Part shown: in pieces, positions 62,746 to 64,000 of the stretch | Numbering within the stretch: the first letter of the stretch is position 1 | Layout: each line of letters starts with the position of its first letter | Assembly: GCF_021347895.1 (NCBI RefSeq) | Contig: NC_067123.1 | Span: forward strand, 2,248,149 to 2,312,148 | Length of the DNA: 64,000 bases | Source: Acanthochromis polyacanthus | Lineage: Eukaryota > Chordata > Actinopteri > Pomacentridae | Direction: 5' to 3' | The notes under the pieces: generated by a model | What the model was told of the DNA's origin: nothing | Databases searched by the model: none | The model's input: the letters and a program-made list of their open reading frames with translations, nothing else | Made by a program: the position numbers and the translations under genes

Positions 62746-63995
62746 AACAGCCTCTGTGACTGGATCCTGAACTTCCTGACGGGTTATATTTTTATCAGTC
62801 TTCTTATCTACTATCTCTGGTATGTTGGATGTCTTGTATGTATTAGTATGCTGCTTGTGTTTATTATGTATATTATTTTTGTATGTACAACTTACACACA
62901 GATGCTCTGGCACAAATGAAGTTCCTGCCGGAAAAATAAAGTTCTTTGAATTGAATTGAATTGGGCAGGCCCCAGGCTGTGCAGATCGGCAGCACCACAT
63001 CCTCCACCTTGACTCTCAACACCGGCGCCCCCCAGGGCTGTGTGCTCAGTCCTCTCCTGTACTCCCTGTTCACGCATGACTGCGTGGCCACCCACAGCTC
63101 CAACACCATCATCAAATTTGCTGACGATACGACGGTCATCGGCCTGATCACCGGCGGCGATGAGACGGCATACAGAGAGGAGGTCAGAGCCCTGACATCT
63201 TGGTGTCAGGACAACAACCTCCGTCTGAATGTCAGCAAAACTAAGGAGCTGATAGTGGACTACAGGAAGAGACAGAGGGATGAACACGCCCCCCCTCTCC
63301 ATCAACGGGACTACGGTGGAGAGAGTCAGCAGCTTCAGGTTCCTCGAGGTTCACATCAGTGAGGACCTGACCTGGTCACACCACACTGACTTCATCACGA
63401 ACTCAGCAAGACAGCGGCTCTTCTTCCTCCGCAGGCTGCGGAGGCTCAACATGGACTCCAGAATCTTCTGCAGCTTCTACAGGTGCACCATAGAAAGTAT
63501 CCTGACCGGCTGCATCACCTCCTGGTACGGCAGTTGCACCGCCCTCAACCGTAAGGCTCTACAGAGGGTGGTGAAGACTGCACAGCACATCACCAGGACG
63601 ATGCTGCCATCCATGGAGGAGCTCTACACCCAGCGGTGTAGGAAGAAGGCCAACAGGATCATTAGGGACTCTCACCACCCCAGCCACAAACTGTTCTGCC
63701 TGCTGCCTTCTGGCCGTCGGTACTGCAGCATCGGTGCCCGCACCAGCAGGCTCAGAGACAGTTTCATCCCCCAGGCCATAAGACTTTTAAACTTCAAATA
63801 ACCTGAACATTTTGCACAATCCACCTCATTTGCACATTTTATACTATTCTGTCTATTTTATCTTGATTGTTGTGTGTTCTTTTTTTGCACTGTTATTGGG
63901 AATGAGAGACGCAAGCATTTCACTGCCAGTAATTGCTTCATGTAATTTCTAGTATGTGACAATAAAACTCTTGAATCTTGAATCTTGAATCAATG
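62737..63995 (+). mobile_element. Rex/CR1-like LINE, 3' part, broken
   Basis: Reverse-transcriptase sequence: NNSLCDWILNFLTG, interrupted by the insert at 62784-62962, then GRPQAVQIG, TGAPQGCVLSPLLYSL and FADDTTVIGLI (the catalytic YADD variant, near 63117). A single-base slip in a C run near 63290 moves the frame. The rest (SFRFLEVHISEDLTWSHHTD, LTGCITSWYGS, RLRDSFIPQAIRLLNF) runs to 63801. The 3' end has (ttgaatc)n repeats near 63970-63990. The 5' part is absent. It lies directly after the Tc1 remnant. Confidence 0.85.
62784..62962 (+). mobile_element. 179-bp retroposon nested in the LINE
   Basis: It splits the codons between NFLTG and RPQAV. Its right end is a (ttgaa)n tail, ttgaattgaattgaattg, with ggg on both sides as a possible short target duplication. 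No coding sequence was seen. Confidence 0.75.
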
Positions 63996-64000
63996 GTTAT

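Overview
The window is vertebrate nuclear DNA, almost certainly from a teleost fish. Genes have short exons with GT-AG introns. The DNA between them is AT-rich and packed with fish-type transposons: L2, RTE and Rex/CR1-like LINEs, Tc1-like remnants, PIF/Harbinger-, piggyBac- and hAT-like non-autonomous elements, a tRNA-derived SINE and a solo LTR. No prokaryotic feature, CRISPR array, rRNA gene or stand-alone tRNA gene was seen.

Three host genes can be built. (1) oscp1 lies on the minus strand: seven exons between 8120 and 1438, with the 3' end beyond the left edge. (2) A PI-PLC X-domain gene lies on the plus strand at 11776-19739: a short first exon, then one 7.8-kb exon holding the catalytic domain followed by about 2,200 residues of a 15-residue Pro/Glu/Ser/Asp repeat (about 140 copies). 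(3) zc3h12a (Regnase-1/MCPIP1) lies on the plus strand: a 5'UTR exon ending at 21413 and five coding exons from 24274 to 39284, giving 609 residues with the UBA-like, NYN/PIN RNase, CCCH finger, DSGxxS degron and C-terminal domains. OSCP1 and ZC3H12A are also close together in human (1p34.3, from memory), which supports both calls.

Layout. 1-1047: 18-bp minisatellite. 1.4-8.1 kb: oscp1 with transposons in its introns. 9.0-10.4 kb: 19-bp minisatellite. 11.8-19.7 kb: PI-PLC gene. 20.3-20.9 kb: AT-rich DNA. 21.3-39.3 kb: zc3h12a; intron 1 is a nest of inverted repeats and intron 5 carries a dead RTE LINE. 40-52.6 kb: no host gene, but a Harbinger-like element, a solo LTR and a 1.89-kb segment present twice. 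52.6-64 kb: a nest of transposons. There a Tc1-like transposase gene is split by a 9.3-kb element with inverted termini and an 8-bp target duplication. That element contains broken minus-strand exons (one zinc-finger-like) and a small TA-flanked DNA transposon, which in turn holds an apparently intact L2 LINE flanked by a 115-bp duplication, plus a hAT-like element. A Rex/CR1-like LINE fragment closes the window.

The least ordinary items are the 9.3-kb split-Tc1 element, the 115-bp duplication around the L2 LINE, and the giant repeat-tailed PI-PLC.
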